A model generated the notes under the pieces. The model worked only from the letters and a program-made list of their open reading frames with translations, was not told the origin of the DNA and did no database searches. The position numbers were made by a program, and so were the translations under genes. This document shows positions 37,496 through 47,400 of a stretch of DNA of 52,500 nt, in pieces; the first letter of the stretch is position 1, and each line of letters begins with the position of its first letter. The stretch lies in assembly GCF_964340395.1 (NCBI RefSeq), contig NC_135559.1, positions 4,445,001 through 4,497,500 on the forward strand, written 5' to 3'. Origin of the DNA: Glandiceps talaboti. Its lineage: Eukaryota; Hemichordata; Enteropneusta; Spengelidae.

Positions 37496-40400
37496 ACGTA
37501 CGTGCGTGTATGTGTGTGTATGCATGTATGTATGTATGTATGTATGTATGTATTATGTATGTATGTATGTATGTATTATGTATGTATGTATGTATGTATG
37601 TATGTATGTATGTATGTATGTACGTACGTACGTACGTACGTACGTATGTATGTATGTATGTATGTATGTATGTGTGTGTGTGTGTATGCATGTATGTACG
37701 TATGTGTGTGTGTGTGTATGCATGTGTAAAACACTGGGTTTGAAGGTTTCACTAACATAGCTGAAAAAATTATTTTCAATTATGCTAATTGAACTTGTTG
37801 TACATATAAATTACAGACTGTAGGCCCTGCTGACAAGCTTTTATGTCATACATCACTGCTTTGCTTGTAATTTCCTCATTTCAACAGAGTAAAGTAAACA
37901 AGATTTTAATGAGCTTATCATAGTGTACTGTACCTAGGAATATGAATAAGTAATTGGAATTTCATTTTTGCAAATAAATTAACTTAATTGCAGTTCAAAG
38001 AATTGAGCGAACACTTTAAGGTTTTATGCTGTCCTACAAAAATCAGAAATGGAGGCTGTCGCTGTTGATAACTGATACAGTTCTAGAGGTAGGTTTTAAC
38101 AAATGGAAGTATACTTGACTAAATAATTCAACACCAAATTTTAATGCTAATATGTGAATTAAGCTGTGTTTCTTTAACATGTTTATTTTATATGTAATTA
38201 ATTGTCATTCAAAGGAGCAACCCTGGTTTTAGCTGTGGCAATTATACAGAACTCAGAATTACTTGTGGCACAATACAAGTGTATTCTACAATGAATGGAC
38301 AAAAGTACTCATATGATATGACTAATATTTGGTTGCCCTTGAGCTGGTGGTCATGACCATAATATATTAGGAAATGATGACCTCACAGTAACCAATGTTA
38401 CTGTCATGAGCATCAGACCTTGGGCAGGCAATAAATCATGATATTACCCTTGCTAGCATGTGTTTTTCAGTTATTCACTTGGTGCGTAAATGATAGAAGA
38501 CAATACTGTGAACTCAAAGCCATGCATATGTTCTTGAAAAAGCTCACTGAGACACAAAACTAGTTGCAGATCCAAACCATCTTTGAACTCGTTTGCCATT
38601 GATATATATATATATTTACGGCTGTACACTATCACATGGTTTATTGCACACATTGTGCACACATGTGTTTGTCTATCTTTCACCATGACGCACATGATTC
38701 ATTCAAACTTGCCATAAAGGTGATAGTCTATTTTGTTAGAGGAAACTCTAAGGTCTTGTGTCAAAATATAACAATCTACATTATGTTACATTGTATCATC
38801 AGTAATAACTCATGTTATCATTTTTTTTCATATGAAAGCATAATGATCAAAATTGAAAGATTAAAATGAGTTCAAAATTTTACAATTTGATGCCAACAAA
38901 AATATAGTGAGTTGTTCGCATGAAAAGAACAACAGTCAAAATGTACATACCCTTGTGATGATATTCTCAGCAAATGATGCCGGATTGTCAACGGGTTGGA
39001 ATGAAGGTGCTCCAGATCCCATGATATACCATCTATACACTAACATAATGGTTGCCGAGACAACCAATATCAGCTGTCTTAATACTAATGAACTAATCCA
39101 TCGGCTATTGTCATTTGATGATGTTTCATGTCTGGATTTTGTCTTGGGACTAAGTACCTCCATGGGGTCTATTCTACAGATGATGATGATATCATAGGCA
39201 CTACACACACCCTGATGTAGGAGTCAAAGAACAATAATATCAAAATTAGTGACAAGAATTAAAGATGGCCAAATCCACAGAAGTGTGTATGTCGTGATAG
39301 TGCATTTTGATTTCATGATAGACTTGCTTATTTTAAGTTTAATATTTGTTCATTCTGTAAACATTGAAATTTTATCTCTTTTTCATTCAGAAATATTACT
39401 TCATAGAACCCAGAAGATAGTGAAACTTGAAATTCTATAATCCATGTCTGGATGATTTTAATCTTTTATCAAAAAGTACATGCAAATAAAATGTAATGGT
39501 GAACAAAGCAGTTTGAAATTGGGGAAAATGTTATCCAAGGACCTTTACACCCCCCCCCCCCCCCCCCTCACTACCACCATAACCATGTTGTGGCCATCTT
39601 TGTCTGAGAAACAGTATATCAAGTTTCATATTTTTAAGTTAAATTGAGTAGAACAGACACAAACAGTATACCATATGTGCACAGTTTGTTTTGATTCTGG
39701 TTTATACTTACAATGGCTGTGATACCCAGTTCTTTAAACAACATGGCAGTAGCACAGCATACAACACTGAGTAGAACCAATATAACTGAGAAATAACTTG
39801 GTCTTCTACCATGGCATGATATGTCTAGTTGAGGAAAGGAAAATATTGCTATCATTAGCAGCCCGAAAATCAACAGCTACATTTGTACACAAATATGTTG
39901 ACAGGTGATTCAATACTGCTAAAGCTGTACAATATAATTACAATTAAGTCATTGTATCTAACAAAAGAGTTTTAGTTTCAGCACTAGTGTAACTTTTAAA
40001 TTACATACATGTGAATGACAAGTTATGTAATGAGAGTTTAACCAAATGTCATTCCTATAGTATTACGAGTTGATACTAGCTTTTGGTGCTATACATCCAC
40101 ATGTAGGAATGGCTTCTGTAAATCCATACATCCATCCATCCATGTGTCTGTCTCTCACCATGAAGCATCCGATTCATTCAAACCTAGCATAAAGGTGAGT
40201 CTATTTTGTTCGAGGAAACTCTAAGGTTTTGTGTTGAAAAATTATATAACAATCTGCATTGTTTTTTAATATGAAAGAATAATGATCAAATTGAAAAATT
40301 TCACTGAGTGCAAGATTTCACAATTTGATACCAACCAAAATATGGTGAGTGTATTGGTAAACAAAGATACTGTAACAGCTATAAGACATTTGCAAGTAAG

Positions 40401-43400
40401 TCAGCAAAGATAGTCTACTGTCAGGTGATTACACTAGGAGGTCACCTGACCAAAAACATAACATCATTACACTGATGACTTCTGAGTGATTCAGATGAAA
40501 GCTACACATGTATGTAGTCGCTTCAAAAACTAGATTCCAATAAGGTAACTTCACTACTACTAAGTCAACACTCATTCTATTAATAGATTTAGCTTCATGG
40601 AATATGGTTTCTGGAAATATGAAATAACTGATTTTGAGTTGTAAAATTTACCTGCATGACAAGCCCTGATATAGAGTGTAAAAGACAGATAAAAAAGTAA
40701 GGCACATAGTAAATCTGCTCTGCCAACCACTCCAGCTACCTGGAAAATACAATGTTCCATAGCTAATTAATAATGAACATTAATTTTGATAAATATTTCC
40801 AGTAATAATGGAACAAAAAATGTTATAATAATAATGTTGGTTTCTTATATAGCGCTTTCCCACACCGTGCTCAAAGCGCTTTACAATTATTACCCCTGGC
40901 TCGGATCAGAACAGCACAACGGCCCTTTAGTCTTCCTCAACTCCCCGGGGAGCATACAATCCATTGCAGCCATTTTTTAAGCGCATAGGATTAAAGCCTT
41001 CACATTGCAACCTACATCCTACCAGGTCCCCAGTTATACAGCTGGGTTGACTGAGGCACAGTCGTGGTTCAAATCTTGCCCAAGGACTTTAGCCACTCAG
41101 AAACAAACAGCAGGCAGCGACGGGGCTCGAACCTGCAACATATATATTACCTTTAATGTAGAATACACCTTGAAAATAAACTTATGTTAATTTGTTCTAA
41201 AAAACTCATACCTATTCTCAGTTGAAATCACTGGCAAAAAATGAGGGGTTACGATATGAATTTTGTAAAGCTTTGTAAATAGATATCAAAATGATATCAA
41301 AATTAAGCATTTTCAGAATCCAATATGGCCGTCAAATCCAATATGGCCACCGAATCCAATATGGCCACCAAATACTGTGTTAAAACTATGGGAAATACAA
41401 GGTTGTCAATTTCCTTGTAAACAAGACAGTGAACCCATAAATTTCTTTTACCATTTCAAAAGGACCAGGAACAAATGAAGTTTGGAGAGATTTTAAGAAT
41501 TTTTATTTTCAAGGAAATTGGACCCCAAGGCACATTCTATCTTAAATCCCCTTTCCACAATGTCATAAAAGATGTGATTTTAGTACTGTATACTCATTAC
41601 TCCTGGCATACATGTAGTTTTACTATGGTACAATCTGTTATACTTCTTAAATTCTCATGGACACATACATATTTTATATGCCACTAAGTGTATTTGATAA
41701 ATCTGTCATATAAGGAAAATGTCAGATAACTATAAGTATAAGTACTGTATATACAGCTGGGTAAACCACAGCACTGCAGTAAAAGTATTTCAAATATTGC
41801 TCAAGGACTTCAGCATATCAGAAAAGAATGTTAGCAGTGGTGGCAGGGATTGAGACCCAACAGCAATATGGCTGATGCAAACCTCGCTATTAAATCAGCA
41901 ATCATGACTTCACAAAAGCAATGTGCAAGTCCACAAAACTCAAATATGTTTTCTGAGGACTAAAATTTTACCCAATACACACAACATAATATGATAAGCT
42001 GAGAGTATTTCGCCTGTAAACTGTCAGTCTTGTTCATTCTATGATAGAAGGTGTTGTTTATCATGATGATGTCACAAAGTGACATGATCATGGCGATATT
42101 TTTTCACATAAAAGTGAGGTAACAATCTGTGATGTTCTTGTTTATACTTTGTAATGTACAGAGTTAAACTATAGTATACTTACACTTTCTGTATGTATTG
42201 GATGAATGGCAAATAATACTGCACACACAAGGCTGGCTCTTGGTGCTGCAAATACCGTCTTTCCTTCACTACTACTAGGTTGTATTCCACCAAATAAGAC
42301 AGAGAACATATGCATAAAGAGTATACAGACCACGGTGTGTAAAATAACATTGGTAAAATGAAATGACATTGGATGATAACCACCACTCAGCCAATAGTTC
42401 CATCTGAAATCGGAAAGGATGTCAACTTTATTATATTTATAATTGGCAATCTACATCATGTACCAGTGATATCTTGGGTATCATATTTTCTTAAGATTTA
42501 TTCACTTATATACATGTTATCTTACTGGATTGTACTTTTGACAATGCTAAATAATAATGGACAATACTACTATTAGATGGACAATACATGTATAACCACA
42601 ATTTCAGAATTTAAGCTCAATTTGAATTTTGGGTACAACATCTAATATAACTAAACTCATATACTGTAATAATTTATACAGGCAATATAATCAAGAAATT
42701 TTATTTTTCTGAAAAATACAATTATCCACTCTGCCTATTTTACACCATTAATTTGACAAGAAATCAAATGTCTTGGGTAAGAAAGTCTTCAAGAATATTA
42801 TCTATTTTCAACATGTTTTCTTTCTTTTTATACATTAGTGACCCATTCTGGCTCTGATGAAGAATTTACTTTGTCTATTTTCATGAAGTACATTTTGTAC
42901 AGAGAAATTTTTGGCAGGAAGCCTTTCACTAAGATTTTACTACATCGAACAGATCGACGAAAATTCTGAGTAAACTAAGTTAAACTAAAATATACCATCA
43001 TGGTATTTTCATTGAAATTATTAGTGTTTATGTTAAGGGTGGCATGTACAATGTAGTTAAAATCTACCTGAGTTCCTAGGTCATTTTAACAAGGTTTCCT
43101 ACAGTACCACATGTCAAACTGCTAATTTTTTTTTCCAGATTTCACCCTATCTGTTATCTGGACTCACAAAAATTAACAAAAACACTGTATTACATGTACA
43201 TGTACACAATGTACCATGTACTACCCCCCCCCCCCCCTTACATGTTAATGTACATTCAACAACATCAAATTTGTTCCTTCATTGTGTTGTGCAATGTAAT
43301 GTATGTAATGCCAATTATAACTTGAATGCCTGATAAAACAATTTGTTTCCCATTTTGCATGGATTTGTTTTTCCTGTTTATCCAATGAAGTACAATGTAC

Positions 43401-46097
43401 ATACTTAAAGTTTAGATAAAATTTACTTCATTGTGATCATTTTACATTTTCATAGATCGATAAAAGCAGTAAAAATAAATTCCAAAAAATAAAAAAAAAT
43501 ATACCATGCAACCAGACAAGTAAGTAACTTATTACAACTAAACCACATTCTTTAATCTTTTGTTCTATGTGTTGTGGAATGTAGTTATTGGAATGTCAAT
43601 TATAATGTCTGATAGTGTCATGATAGACTGATAACATGACTCTAAATGAATGCTCAAGGACATGTTTCACTGACTGCTGGTTTGAGGTCATGACCTTTAA
43701 TTCAGAAGCCGAATTGTTACAGTTCCCAGTGATGTGTGGGAGTGAATTGTGGTTTATTGGTAGTTATTGTGCTCCTCACAGTGTATGCTCACAAGTAGAT
43801 ACACACAAATAGAATGCCCATGCTGTTACAGGTGTTACATTATAGAAAGCCTGGGCTATGTTGACAACCAAGTACAGAGCTTTTGACTGTGGTAATTAAG
43901 TTCTGAAGAATGGCAGTTTGGAATTTGACTGATTTCTAATAATGTCTGACAAAGCTTGTCCAGAAAATGAGAAGCATACTGAGTTGGTCACAACATTTTA
44001 TTATTAAATTATTGTTCAGTGCAACTTATAAGTGGCTTCTTTATAAAAGTTGACATAATGAAGTTACAACAAAGCTTGTCCCAGATAAGAAGTATACACT
44101 TAGCACTATAGCATGAAGACTTCAATTCACTGTTCAGTGCAACTTACAACTGGCTACTTTTTGTTAAATAAGGTTGACATAATGAAGTTGAGCAATAAAG
44201 CAAAAATTGTCCTGTTGAGCTTGACAGCCAAGTCTCTGGAGCTAAAAGCAAATGCCAGTTTAGTGTACATGTAATTCAGATGTAAATTTGTAAAATGTAC
44301 CCAGTGAAGGAATATATCTTTTCATATATCAGTATACAATGTATATGCATGGTACCTGTTTAATGACCTTTTATTCTGTAGCTAGGTATAATTAGAGCTA
44401 GATCAATGTTGTTCTATTTTTCATCTGGGACATTGTATTTATTTTTTTCTTTGACCGTCCCGTGTAAACAATTTTCAATGTCTGACTCTTCAATCTGTTA
44501 GTTTGCTTTCTTTTAGGACATTCTGACAGAAGTGTCAATTACTTTGCAATTATGTGTATACATACATGTAAGTTGTTTACAAGCACACACAAATGATACT
44601 GAATAACTAACTATACAACAGTTCTGTTTATACATGTTTTTGAAACTAGGCAACAGAGGGGGTAAAAAAATTGAGTGAGTTCTAAAAAATGTATAAGTGA
44701 ACTACAGTATGTATATGCAGGTTTAAATAAGAAAGGTAAAAACATACATTTTTTGTATAAAAACTGATGAGCAATGGGAAATATGATGAAATTAGAGAGA
44801 AAGTACAGAAAGAGTTGCTTACATTTTCAAATCCTTTCTCTATTTTACATTGAACGTACTGTGTATCTACTATTTGCATTTGATGCACTTAAGTTATAGG
44901 GAAAAGGACAGCTCGGTGGCCTTAAGTTCTATGATTAATGAGAACTACTGTGATATGGATAAGGTACTACAAGGCTAACATAGTCCAGAAACTTTGGGTT
45001 ATCTTGTTTATCTCATCAACGTTTCTGCTAAGGTCAGGAAACCCAAGTAACATAGTGAACATAGTGAGGACTCTAGTAAAACTTTCATACCATAATTTTG
45101 ATAGGGAATCCTGCTTGGGAAGCTCGCGTAGATTTTACTTACATTTTGTACTCTACTTCCATCTAAAAACTGGTAGAAAACACTAGTAAAATGCTTTGAG
45201 AATTCAGGCAGATGTTACCTACAATCCTTTTCGGAATAAACACTGCATGGGAATACTGGTAAAATTCTTAGGAAACTCAGGTAGATTTTATCTACTATAC
45301 TTTCCACCCAAACAAAACCACTCAATTTTGTGTGCACTCTACCATACATATTTATCCAAGCATGCTCCATTACTCATTGGTAGACCATTTCACTATGTTC
45401 TGTAAAGGTTTAGCAATCCTAGGGTTTTTTTCATATATCCTTTCTGTACTACAATTTTAGAGGGGAAACCAAGTACATGTATAAATCCCTGGGAACTCGG
45501 GATAATTTCATCTATTTAGTTAATAAAATAAAACGCTACTTAACAGTCAACTGTGACTATTATTATTATTATATATAAATAATTAAATGACATCATTGCT
45601 TGTGTATAAAAATGATTTCATTAAATCAATATATTTATAATTTATCTAATGATAATTGTGCTATATCAAAATAGAAGCACCATGCAAGTAAGGGAAACAC
45701 GATTCAAGACGAAACTGTCCGAGTATTTTAGTTTTCCTTACCTGAATGTTAATATTGTCAGTGGTCGATAAGATTTGTGACTTTCTTTCTTTGTAAGTTT
45801 CTTCCCCCAGAAATCATTCTGGAATATATCAGTCCATGGTGTTTCTGGTTTCAAGTCATCATTGGTCAAAATGGCTTCAGTGTCATCAAAAACAAAGTCT
45901 CCATAAATACTGTTACAAAAACAAACAACTGATAACAGTCCAACAATGAAGGCTGCAGACTTGAATGATAGTTTTGGTACTGGAAGAACAGAGTCCCACT
46001 CACTGGTTTCAAGTTGGAGGGGTTCTGGTTTTGTTGGCCCTGTATGTGTTCCATTTCTTGTCTTCTGTCTGTGTCTTGGTGATACGTGGTTTTGCAT
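26549..46097 (-). CDS. TMTC4: TMTC4, ER transmembrane O-mannosyltransferase with TPR repeats (15 coding exons per isoform)
   Basis: Exons: 46097-45742, 42403-42184, 40739-40652, 39824-39712, 39211-38951, 37290-37088, 36477-36300, 36010-35882, 34701-34622, 34224-34117, 33388-33247, then either 32135-32021 (12a) or 30351-30237 (12b), then 28106-27994, 27371-27174, 26629-26549. All are GT-AG with matching phases. The sum is 2385 nt, or 794 residues plus TGA; human TMTC4 is about 741. The start is the first ATG in frame with the conserved N-terminus. A first membrane helix (about 45-62) is followed by the luminal GDFVFDDTEAILTNDD with the acidic pair typical of this GT-C family, then HPIHTES, VAGVVGRADLLCALLF, and the DUF1736-type segment DNPASFAENIITRV to WWLCFDWAMGCVPL. 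From about residue 517 on there are TPR repeats (AMNNLANILKDRN, AAAWMNLGIVQAS, YHGNLGVLYHRW). The family O-mannosylates cadherins and protocadherins in the ER. The last exon is a short basic tail unlike vertebrates. Confidence 0.95.
26874..27131. mobile_element. Fold-back (MITE-like) family B with ~90-bp inverted arms (TMTC4, between the last two exons)
   Basis: Arm 26,874-26,962 and arm 27,039-27,131 are inverted copies, roughly three quarters identical by eye. Shared blocks are TGAGTCA-CACA-AGTA, GATAG-GGAACA-CAAATTTT, GGTGCAT and GTATCAGTGG. The spacer is 76 bp. It ends 43 bp from the TMTC4 donor at 27,173. Confidence 0.85.
27420..27945. repeat. Degenerate ATTGG-bearing minisatellite with an exact 115-bp duplication
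   Basis: Blocks of about 30-45 bp each carry (T)GATTGG or CATTGG followed by a GAACAA-type stretch and a TAACTAT-type stretch. Within it, 27,685-27,799 and 27,800-27,914 appear identical base for base. ATTGG is the complement of the CCAAT box. Confidence 0.85.
28153..28421. repeat. (AACCC)n pentanucleotide satellite with variants
   Basis: ACCCA/CAACC pentamers with interruptions (CACCACAACC). There are pure runs at 28,313-28,370, drifting to CAACT and CAACA at the end. Lies in the intron after exon 12b. Confidence 0.97.
28487..28592 (-). mobile_element. tRNA-headed SINE fragment
   Basis: On the minus strand it reads TTAGTGGCCGAGTGGTTAAA then CCACTTGCCTCTTACCA. This is a tRNA-Leu/Ser-like A-box head shared with 51,712-51,925. 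The B box is degraded (GGTTTCACACC). Confidence 0.6.
29537..29640. repeat. Family C repeat, copy 1
   Basis: TTAGACTGTAAGATATGTCA is followed by CCGCCCTCAC and, after a short loop, GACCGATGTGTGAGGGCGCC. The inner CCCTCAC/GTGAGGG pair is inverted. It is close to 32,470-32,575. Confidence 0.7.
30237..30351 (-). other. TMTC4: TMTC4 alternative exon 12b (TPR segment, homologous to 12a)
   Basis: 115 nt with the same phases as 12a and open throughout. The acceptor is a strong TTTCTCAG and the donor GTAAGA. It encodes the same TPR stretch in another version, ending LLDNTG and joining QFDEA in frame. The W14, N-A-T, D23-H24, W28 and N30-I31-I32 positions of 12a are all kept. It lies 1,669 nt downstream of 12a within the transcript. 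Confidence 0.88.
32021..32135 (-). other. TMTC4: TMTC4 alternative exon 12a (TPR segment)
   Basis: 115 nt, starting in phase 0 and ending in phase 1, encoding 38 codons plus one base. Key residues are Y1, Q4, A10, L11, A13, W14, the N-A-T sequon at 16-18, D23, H24, W28, N30 and I31-I32. The acceptor is a weaker AAG after a TG-rich tract; the donor is GTGAGA. It joins exon 11 to exon 13 (28106-27994) in frame, giving ...ENGGQFDEA. It aligns without gaps to 12b at 17 of 38 identical residues by hand count. Confidence 0.88.
32470..32575. repeat. Family C repeat, copy 2
   Basis: CTAGACTGTAAGGTACATCG, then CCGCCCTCACC, then GACTGATGTGTGAGGGTACC and CCATCA, as in copy 1. Confidence 0.7.
32605..32672. 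repeat. Fragment of fold-back family B
   Basis: TTCTTGTGAGTCACCACATA then GTAAGAGATAGG-GAACA matches the inner arm of 27,039-27,131. Confidence 0.65.
32690..32760. repeat. Family C repeat, short copy 3
   Basis: ACACTGTAAGATACGTCGTG, a GACCGATGTGTC core, and an inverted end CACTGTACCTTACAG. Confidence 0.6.
33768..34116. repeat. Tandem array derived from the TMTC4 exon 10 / 5' splice-site boundary
   Basis: About nine degenerate units of 34-46 bp lie in the intron directly after exon 10. On the minus strand the unit reads GGGCAGTCCAAATAAG then GTATTATTGACCTAATT. The real exon 10 ends GCAGTCCGAATAAG with donor GTATTATAT at 34,116. At least five units (near 33,810, 33,848, 33,947, 34,014 and 34,051) keep the AAG-GTATT or AAG-GTATC donor core. 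Each unit also carries one TGACCT. Confidence 0.85.
34763..34778. repeat. G16 homopolymer
   Basis: A run of 16 G in a TMTC4 intron. Confidence 0.97.
34865..35165. mobile_element. Fold-back (MITE-like) family A, copy 3, inverted orientation
   Basis: Arms are GTTATTCCCCCAATATTTTC...CAGCCAAGGAAAATATGAGTG/ACCTAAGGGG and the mirrored GGCTGAATGAAGACAAATAT-TGGAGAATAAC. It continues into AACCAGTGATGTAGACATGT, the reverse of the flank in copies 1 and 2. It lies in the TMTC4 intron between exons 8 and 9. Confidence 0.85.
35632..35830. repeat. Interspersed element with (GAAT)n head, copy 2
   Basis: GAAT, GAAC and CGAA runs are followed by AATTTATATTATGTCAGACT and GCACTAAAATGGTTCAATCC, collinear with 15,563-15,800. 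Confidence 0.7.
37418..37727. repeat. Compound (TG)n / (TATG)n / (TACG)n microsatellite
   Basis: About 60 bp of TG, then TATG with two TATTATG interruptions, a TACG block at 37,620-37,645, and further TATG and TG. All overlapping ORFs are artefacts. Confidence 0.98.
38665..38913. repeat. Dispersed repeat, copy 1 (TMTC4 intron)
   Basis: Shares CACCATGA-GCA-ATGATTCAT, ATTCAAACTTGCCATAAAGG, GAGGAAACTCTAAGGT and TACAATTTGATGCCAAC with 40,141-40,353. Same orientation. Confidence 0.75.
39550..39567. repeat. C-homopolymer
   Basis: A run of about 18 C in the TMTC4 intron between exons 4 and 5 (numbered along the transcript). Confidence 0.95.
40141..40353. repeat. Dispersed repeat, copy 2 (TMTC4 intron)
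   Basis: Collinear with 38,665-38,913 but lacking its ATGTTACATTGTATCATCAG insert. It starts after a CATC microsatellite. Confidence 0.75.
40831..41139. mobile_element. Non-autonomous element with TATATAGCGCTTT start
   Basis: It begins TTTCTTATATAGCGCTTTCC and CAAAGCGCTTTACA, which form an inverted pair. It ends GACGGGGCTCGAACCTGCAA, a B-box-like sequence. This arrangement is familiar from dispersed elements of marine animals. A degraded partial copy of the right half lies at 41,752-41,862. Confidence 0.7.
41215..41525. repeat. Dispersed ATATGGCC repeat, copy 2 (inverted relative to 12,520-12,790)
   Basis: GAATCCAATATGGCC-CC is repeated three times in 60 bp at 41,318-41,370. It is followed by the ACTATGGG...AGGACCAGGAA blocks seen inverted at 12,560-12,650. 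Confidence 0.6.
41752..41862. repeat. Degraded right half of the TATATAGCGC element
   Basis: TATACAGCTGGGTAAACCAC, TTGCTCAAGGACTTCAGC and GGCAGGGATTGAGACCCAAC correspond in order to 41,033-41,139. Confidence 0.65.
43224..43238. repeat. C-homopolymer
   Basis: A run of about 15 C in TMTC4 intron 1. Confidence 0.95.
43945..44190. repeat. ~121-bp two-copy tandem duplication (TMTC4 intron 1)
   Basis: Both units have ACAAAGCTTGTCC, AGAAG-ATAC, TGTTCAGTGCAACTTA and GTTGACATAATGAAGTT, in that order. Confidence 0.8.
44975..45515. repeat. Degenerate ~90-100-bp tandem repeat (TMTC4 intron 1)
   Basis: Recurring GGGAA-C-GGTA-AAAT, GGAAACTCAGGTAGATTTTA and TCTACTATACTTTCC blocks occur at about 45,050, 45,110, 45,200, 45,265 and 45,465. 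The AACTCAGGTAGATTTTA block recalls the 155-bp dispersed repeat at 6,051 and 50,231. Confidence 0.5.
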
Positions 46098-47400
46098 GTT
46101 TTCAAATTAATACAGCACAAAGTCAACATACAAAATGTTATCATACTAATACAAAAATATTCTATCTTGCAGAAGTATTTTTCTGAAAGAATCAGTCAAT
46201 ATATTGCTTTGATTTTATACAATTATTGCTGTTTGAATGAACAACGCTTAAATTTCACATCTGGTCATATTGGTGGGAAAATCCTTTATAAACTCTTATT
46301 TATTATCTGTGCACCTTTTCCTTCAACTACTTTTCAAAAATATCTGCTTTGTTTACAACTGTCATTCCACTAAAGGAAAATAAAGTTATCATAAAATTTT
46401 CTCATCTAAAATCATAAACTGGAAATGACATTTTTAAGGTAATTTTTTTTTGTACTCTTGATAAAAATAATATTAAAGAAAAAATGGTGTCAAAACTATC
46501 TGTGGAAACAAAAATAGTCTGGAACGAAAATCAAAACTAATGATAAAGTTAACGAAGGTTTCACATTTGACAACAGACGAGGAGAAATCAATATCTATAT
46601 TACAAATGTACTACACGAAAACGTGAAAATATTTAAGAGATGCCATTCTCGGACGTCCAATTCTCCCAAATCTTCGTCGATGCAGGCCACACCTCCACCA
46701 GTGGCGCCAGACTCCACACGTACACTAAATATATACCAGTTCAAGTCTTCGTCACAAAAAAATCCAGCAAATTACACAGCTAACTGATGACATGGCCACC
46801 ATGGTGTGGCTCGGCAGTCTTCTGAGTATACCCGACAATAAATTCCAACGCCAACTCGTATTTCACAGCTCATGTGGAAATGCATATGGATTGTTGACAT
46901 GGGAATTTGAACTCCGCATGAGAAACACAGGTGCTTCTGCTTCTAGTTCTGCTTGATACTTTGCAAAACAAGTTGTGGTAATACACGTTCACGTCAGGTG
47001 TTTACCAGCCAATGTTTTTGTCGTCTGCTCACTAAATAACGGTTGCCTTCCCTTGAGCCCTGGTCAGCTGATTGTCAACTCACTTCTAAGCTTACAGCGT
47101 GTTTGATTTTTGACTATCAACCTTGCAAAGTCTTGATATATTCAAAATATGCATACGAAATACCTTTCAAACAGAGTCCATGCAGCGCCATTTTTCAACT
47201 ACAAAACTTTAGTCTCGCGAGATAATGCGAGATAATGTATGTATGTTACCTTTGACCTGCATAATTCACGAAATTTGAATGATAGAAGCGATCGCTGGCT
47301 GCGCGCTGCGTTACAATGTTTACAGTGTCTTTTTTGTGCTGAAGCGATCGGTAAGTGTATTTCCTTCTATTGCCAGTGAAACATCACAGAAACCATACTT
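46098..47400 (-). promoter_or_regulatory. Presumed 5'UTR and promoter region of TMTC4
   Basis: This region, upstream of the TMTC4 ATG, has a possible 5'UTR acceptor (TTCTTTCAG, exon start about 46182). CpG dinucleotides rise between about 46,620 and 47,460. It contains the palindrome TCTCGCGAGA at 47213-47222 and a GCGCGC-type cluster near 47,295-47,312. An upstream ATG at 46144, in another frame, would open a 92-codon ORF overlapping the TMTC4 start if transcription begins there. Confidence 0.45.
47213..47222. promoter_or_regulatory. TCTCGCGAGA palindrome (BANP/CGCG-type promoter element)
   Basis: An exact 10-bp palindrome about 1.1 kb upstream of the TMTC4 start codon. In vertebrates this motif is a strong element of CpG-island, TATA-less promoters and is bound by BANP. 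Its position between TMTC4 and the flank marks a likely transcription start zone. Confidence 0.5.

Noticed and set aside
37220-37525. Upstream extension of the TMTC4 exon at 37,088-37,290
   Set aside because: The upstream part is the TG microsatellite read as His/Thr. The acceptor TTTTGTAG at 37,291 fits the conserved protein start.
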